DNA from: JBBQWS01 sp038210415
GTDB taxonomy: Bacteria; Actinomycetota; Actinomycetes; Prado026
Length of the DNA: 60,663 nucleotides
Assembly (NCBI GenBank): GCA_038210415.1
Contig: JBBQWS010000015.1
Span: 1 to 60,663 of the forward strand
Direction of reading: 5' to 3'
How positions within the stretch are numbered: the stretch's first letter is position 1; every line of letters begins with the position of its first letter. The translations under genes were made by a program, and so were the position numbers. Shown here in pieces: positions 57,268-60,663 of the stretch. The notes beneath the pieces were generated by a model. The model saw only the letters and a program-made list of their open reading frames with translations. It ran no database searches and had not been told where the DNA came from.

Positions 57268-58053
57268 GTGAGTCCAGAGCGCGCGGCCGTCGAGGTCCGT
57301 CTGCTGGACGGGCTGGCCGAGCTGCTCCCCGTCGACGACCTGTTCGTCCGGATCTGGGGCGAGGGCACCGGGCCGCTCGGTATCGAGCTGTTGAGGGCGC
57401 TGACGCATGCCGGGGGCTACGTCGCCGGTGCGTACGTCGGCTCCGAGCTGCTTGGCGCCTCCGTCGGATTCGTGGGTGACCACGGTGGGCCGGCCCTGCA
57501 CTCGCACCAGACCGGGGTGTCGCCCGCCGCGCAGGGTCTGGGCGTCGGAACCGCGCTCAAGCAGCACCAGCGTGACTGGGCTCTGGCCCGTGGCATCGGC
57601 CTGATCACCTGGACCTTCGACCCGTTGGTGCGCCGCAACGCCTGGTTCAACCTGACCCGGTTGGGGGCTCGACCGGACGAGTACCTCGTCGACTTCTACG
57701 GTGCCATGTCCGACGGCATCAACGTCGGTGACCAGAGCGACCGGCTCCACGCGTGCTGGCGCCTGGCCGATGCACCGCCGGCTCTTTCGGCCACCGACCT
57801 TGCCGACGCCGAGGTGGTCGTCACCGAGCTGGCCGGGCGGCCGAAGGTCACGCCCAGCCGGGCCCGGTTCGTGCGGATCGGCACGCCCGCCGACATCGAG
57901 AAGCTCCGGCGCAGCGACCCGGTGGAAGCGCGCGAGTGGCGCCTGGTCGTGCGCGAGCTGTTGGGCGCGGCCATGGAGCACGGGACGGTTGTCGGATTCA
58001 CCGAGGCCGGCGAGTACGTCGTGGACCAGCAGACGGAGGCAGCGCGATCGTGA
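57268..58053 (+). CDS. GNAT acyltransferase next to racemase-type enzyme
   Basis: 261 residues from a GTG. GNAT core: YVAGAYVGSELLGASVGFVG, HSHQTGVSPAAQGLGVGTAL (acyl-CoA loop Q-G-L-G-V-G), KQHQRDWALARGIGLITWTF, DPLVRRNAWFNLTRLGARPD. Its stop overlaps the start of the enolase-superfamily gene by 4 bases (GTGA). In other bacteria an N-succinyltransferase of this fold sits beside N-succinylamino acid racemase, so acylation of amino acids is the likely role. Confidence 0.88.
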   Translation: MSPERAAVEVRLLDGLAELLPVDDLFVRIWGEGTGPLGIELLRALTHAGGYVAGAYVGSELLGASVGFVGDHGGPALHSHQTGVSPAAQGLGVGTALKQHQRDWALARGIGLITWTFDPLVRRNAWFNLTRLGARPDEYLVDFYGAMSDGINVGDQSDRLHACWRLADAPPALSATDLADAEVVVTELAGRPKVTPSRARFVRIGTPADIEKLRRSDPVEAREWRLVVRELLGAAMEHGTVVGFTEAGEYVVDQQTEAARS

Positions 58054-59156
58054 AGGTCCTCGGGATCGAGCTCGTGACCGTGGGTGTACCGCTGGTCAGC
58101 CCGTTCCGTACGTCGTTCGGAGTCGAGCGCGACCACGAGATCATGTTGGTCCGGGTCGTCACTGACGACGCCGAGGGCTGGGCCGAGTGCGTCGCGAGCC
58201 CACCGCCCTCGTACTCGAGCGAGTACCTCGCCGGTGCCGCCGACGTCATGCGGCGGTTCATGATCCCGTCGATCGCGGCGATGCCCGTCGTCGAGGCGAC
58301 CGCCTTCGCGCCGGCGGTCAACTGGATCAAGGGACACCGGATGGCCAAGGCGGCGTTGGAGACCGCGCTGCTCGACGCCGAGCTGCGGGTCGTCGGCGAG
58401 TCGTTCGCGCACCGGCTCGGCGCGGTCAAGGACCGGGCTCCGGCGGGGGTCTCGGTCGGGATCATGGACACGATCCCCGAGCTCCTCGACGCGGTGGCCG
58501 GCTACCTCGCCGAAGGCTACCTCCGGATCAAGCTCAAGATCGAGCCTGGCTGGGACATCGCACCGGTGCGTGCGGTGCGCGAGCGGTTCGGCGACGAGAT
58601 CTTGCTGCAGGTCGACGCCAACACCGCGTACACGCGCGCCGACGGCGAGCTGCTCGCCCGGCTGGACCCGTTCGACCTGCTGATGATCGAGCAGCCGCTC
58701 GACGAGGAGGACCTGCTCGGCCACGCCGAGCTGGCCCGGCAGGTGCGTACCCCGATCTGCCTCGACGAGTCGATCGTCTCGGCCCGGTCGGCGGTCGACG
58801 CCATCGAGCTGGGGGCGTGCGCGATCGTCAACATCAAACCCGGCCGGGTCGGGGGCTACCTCGAGTCGGTCCGGATCCACGACGCGTGCGTCGAGCGGGG
58901 CGTCCCGGTGTGGTGCGGCGGCATGCTCGAGACCGGCGTCGGCCGCGCCCCCAACCTCGCGCTCGCCGCGCTGCCCGGCTTCACGCTGCCCGGCGACACG
59001 TCGGCCTCGTCCCGCTACTACGCCACGGACCTCACCGCTCCGTTCGTGCTCGAGGACGGGTACGTCGCGGTGCCCACCGGCCCCGGGATCGGCGTCGAGC
59101 CGTTGCCGGACCGCCTGACGGAGTTCGCTTTGTCGAGGGAGTGGCTCGGGCTCTGA
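58050..59156 (+). CDS. Enolase-superfamily NSAR/OSBS (N-acylamino acid racemase / o-succinylbenzoate synthase)
   Basis: 368 residues from a GTG. All enolase-superfamily residues are present: K-x-K in RIKLKIEPGW (Lys161 and Lys163), metal ligands Asp189 (LQVDANTAY), Glu214 (MIEQPL) and Asp239 (CLDESI), and the opposite base Lys263 (NIKPGRVGG). The MenC-type NSAR/OSBS group does either menaquinone ring synthesis or N-acylamino acid racemisation. The GNAT partner suggests the second; no other men genes are near. Confidence 0.92.
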   Translation: MKVLGIELVTVGVPLVSPFRTSFGVERDHEIMLVRVVTDDAEGWAECVASPPPSYSSEYLAGAADVMRRFMIPSIAAMPVVEATAFAPAVNWIKGHRMAKAALETALLDAELRVVGESFAHRLGAVKDRAPAGVSVGIMDTIPELLDAVAGYLAEGYLRIKLKIEPGWDIAPVRAVRERFGDEILLQVDANTAYTRADGELLARLDPFDLLMIEQPLDEEDLLGHAELARQVRTPICLDESIVSARSAVDAIELGACAIVNIKPGRVGGYLESVRIHDACVERGVPVWCGGMLETGVGRAPNLALAALPGFTLPGDTSASSRYYATDLTAPFVLEDGYVAVPTGPGIGVEPLPDRLTEFALSREWLGL

Positions 59157-59171
59157 CCCGTGGGGTCCAGA

Positions 59172-60663
59172 ATGGACGCCGTGAACATCGACGGGGGCGA
59201 GCCCGAGGACCCGGTCCTCGGGTCGGTTCTCGCGTCGGAGCTGGCGCACGAGCAGGCTCATCTCGACCTGCTCTACGCCCGGCTCGACGAGCTGACCCAG
59301 GAGGCAGCCGAGGTCCTCGACCGCACGCAGCGGTCCACCACGACCGGCACCCCGGCGGCCCGGATGGAGCGCGACGCGTTCGCCGCGTTGCATGGCGACC
59401 GGCTCAGCCAGCTGCGCGCGGTGGAGGAACGGCTGTGCTTCGGCCGCCTCGACCTCGTGGACGGCTCGCGCACGTATGTCGGCCGACTCGGGCTGCCCGA
59501 CGCCGACGGTGCCCGGCTGATGCTCGACTGGCGGGCACCGGGCGCGCAGGCGTTCTACCGCGCCACCCCGGCGTTGCCGGACGGGGTGCTCCGGCGCCGC
59601 CACCTGGTGACTTTCGCCCGCGGCGTCACTGGCATCGAGGACGAGGTGCTTGACGTCGCCGAGTTCCCCGAGTCCGGGCTGCCGGACAGCACCGTCGTCG
59701 GTGACGGCGCACTCCTGCTGGCCCTTTCCGCGACGCGCACCGGGCGGATGCGCGACATCGTGGCGACGATCCAGTCGGAGCAGGACCGCGTCATCCGGGC
59801 GCCGCTGCCCGGAGTCCTCGTCGTGCAGGGCGGACCCGGCACCGGGAAGACCGCGGTTGCGCTGCACCGCACCGCTTTCCTCCTCTACGCCCACCGTGAC
59901 CGGATCGCGAGCGCCGGCGTGCTCCTGGTCGGTCCGGGCACCCGGTTCCTTTCGTACATCGAGCAGGTCCTGCCCTCGCTCGGCGAGACAGGCGTCCTGA
60001 TGGCGACGCCCGGCCAGCTCTACCCGGGTATCGACGCGACCGCTGACGAGGACCCGGCCGTTGCCGCGCTCAAGGGCGACGTGCGGATGGCTCGGGTCGT
60101 CGGGGGCGCGGTTCGGGCTCGGCAGCGGCTGCCCCGCGGACCCCGCGCTCTCGACGTCGACGGCACGATGATCGAGCTGCGCCCGCGTGACGTCGCCGAG
60201 GCCCGCGGGCGGGCGCGGGCGTCCCGCCGCCCGCACAACCTGGCCCGCGTGACCTTCGTGAACGACCTGCTGGCCAGGTTGGCCCGCCAGCTGGCATCGG
60301 CGACAGGCAGCGAGCTCGACGAGGACAACCGCGCCGACTTCCTGGCCGACCTTCGTGGGTCCCGTGACGTCCGCCGCGAGGTCAACCTGTGCTGGATGCC
60401 GCTCACCGCCGAGCAGCTCATCGCGGACCTGCTGAGCGATCCCGACAAGCTGGCGGAGGCCGCCCAGTCGCTGTCCGACCGCGAGCGGCGGCTGTTGCTG
60501 CGGGAGCGTGGCGCCCCGTGGACCCCGGCCGACGTCCCGTTGCTCGACGAGGCGGCCGAGCTGCTCGGCGAGAGCGACGCGACCAGTGACGTGCAGCGGG
60601 CCGAGCAGAAGGCGCAACGCAAGCGCGACCTCGAGAACGCGAAGGCCGCCATCCGCAACATGG
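59172..60663 (+). CDS. HelD/HelR-like RNA polymerase recycling ATPase, 5' part
   Basis: 497 residues to the right edge. An N-terminal coiled coil (ASELAHEQAHLDLLYARLDE) is followed by the SF1 helicase-like domain with Walker A VVQGGPGTGKTAVALHRTAF (about 218-237). A later coiled region begins QRAEQKAQRKRDLEN. HelD proteins pull stalled RNA polymerase off DNA, and the HelR branch protects against rifampicin. The start ATG at 59172 is chosen; a GTG at 59181 is possible. The C-terminal helicase half is outside the window. Confidence 0.85.
   Translation, partial: MDAVNIDGGEPEDPVLGSVLASELAHEQAHLDLLYARLDELTQEAAEVLDRTQRSTTTGTPAARMERDAFAALHGDRLSQLRAVEERLCFGRLDLVDGSRTYVGRLGLPDADGARLMLDWRAPGAQAFYRATPALPDGVLRRRHLVTFARGVTGIEDEVLDVAEFPESGLPDSTVVGDGALLLALSATRTGRMRDIVATIQSEQDRVIRAPLPGVLVVQGGPGTGKTAVALHRTAFLLYAHRDRIASAGVLLVGPGTRFLSYIEQVLPSLGETGVLMATPGQLYPGIDATADEDPAVAALKGDVRMARVVGGAVRARQRLPRGPRALDVDGTMIELRPRDVAEARGRARASRRPHNLARVTFVNDLLARLARQLASATGSELDEDNRADFLADLRGSRDVRREVNLCWMPLTAEQLIADLLSDPDKLAEAAQSLSDRERRLLLRERGAPWTPADVPLLDEAAELLGESDATSDVQRAEQKAQRKRDLENAKAAIRNM

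Noticed and set aside
57696..60617. A 973-codon minus frame over the GNAT, racemase and HelR genes
   Set aside because: Shadow frame with low-complexity translation; the plus-strand genes have complete active-site motifs.

Overview
This is high-GC DNA with many GTG starts, and its gene families are typical of an actinomycete: ergothioneine-type glutamate-cysteine ligase, zinc anti-sigma modules, two MalT/LuxR regulators, an actinobacterial heliorhodopsin and a HelR-like RNA polymerase recycling ATPase. It looks chromosomal. I see no CRISPR array, no intact insertion sequence and no rRNA. The order or genus cannot be fixed from the sequence alone.

Region 1-27 kb is a patchwork of stress and redox genes with clear decay. 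On the minus strand, from right to left, lie a sigma factor with its ZAS anti-sigma-like partner (7.2-6.3 kb), an alpha/beta hydrolase, a YceI protein, a shortened FMN reductase, a MOSC-reductase-ferredoxin fusion, an orphan ZAS protein, a MOSC protein and egtA (cut by the window edge). A second sigma/ZAS module at 12.9-12.3 kb has a broken sigma gene. Also here are a MalT-type LuxR regulator, an EamA transporter, an ECF sigma factor, a secreted repeat protein, a sulfite-oxidase-like molybdoenzyme, an ABC1 kinase, a LamG protein, a thioredoxin-reductase-like flavoprotein with in-frame gaps, PhzF, GH15, and an ArsR/SRPBCC cluster around a visible operator. Remnants of a peroxiredoxin, an MFS transporter, a histidine kinase, a methyltransferase, a sigma factor and the 3' half of a tRNA lie between them.

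Region 27-31 kb is the most interesting part. A minus-strand gene train begins with a yybP-ykoY (Mn2+) riboswitch. It continues with a TerC-type membrane protein, a GreA/GreB-like factor, a PGPGW membrane protein and a bacterial eRF1/Vms1-like protein, and ends with a heliorhodopsin. The riboswitch 3' strand can form an 11-bp helix with the terC Shine-Dalgarno region, which suggests translational control. This links metal or oxidative stress to a light-sensing membrane protein.

Region 31-48 kb holds a class III aminotransferase, three small or membrane-protein genes, a second MalT-type LuxR regulator, a Thr-rich surface-type protein, a C45 peptidase and a DEAD-box helicase. Next come an ArsR metal sensor divergent from a P1B-5-type metal ATPase with a C-terminal hemerythrin domain, then a YjjI/YjjW-type glycyl radical enzyme and activase pair.

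Region 48-60.7 kb is mostly intact metabolism and housekeeping: GntR plus a dimethylglycine-dehydrogenase-like flavoprotein, a universal stress protein, a methyltransferase-like membrane protein, a DHA2 efflux pump with a DUF1622 partner, DUF2277 overlapping a PHP-domain protein tail to tail, an aldo/keto reductase, and a tautomerase-fold protein. A GNAT/N-acylamino-acid-racemase pair follows, and the 5' part of a HelD/HelR-type ATPase runs off the right end.
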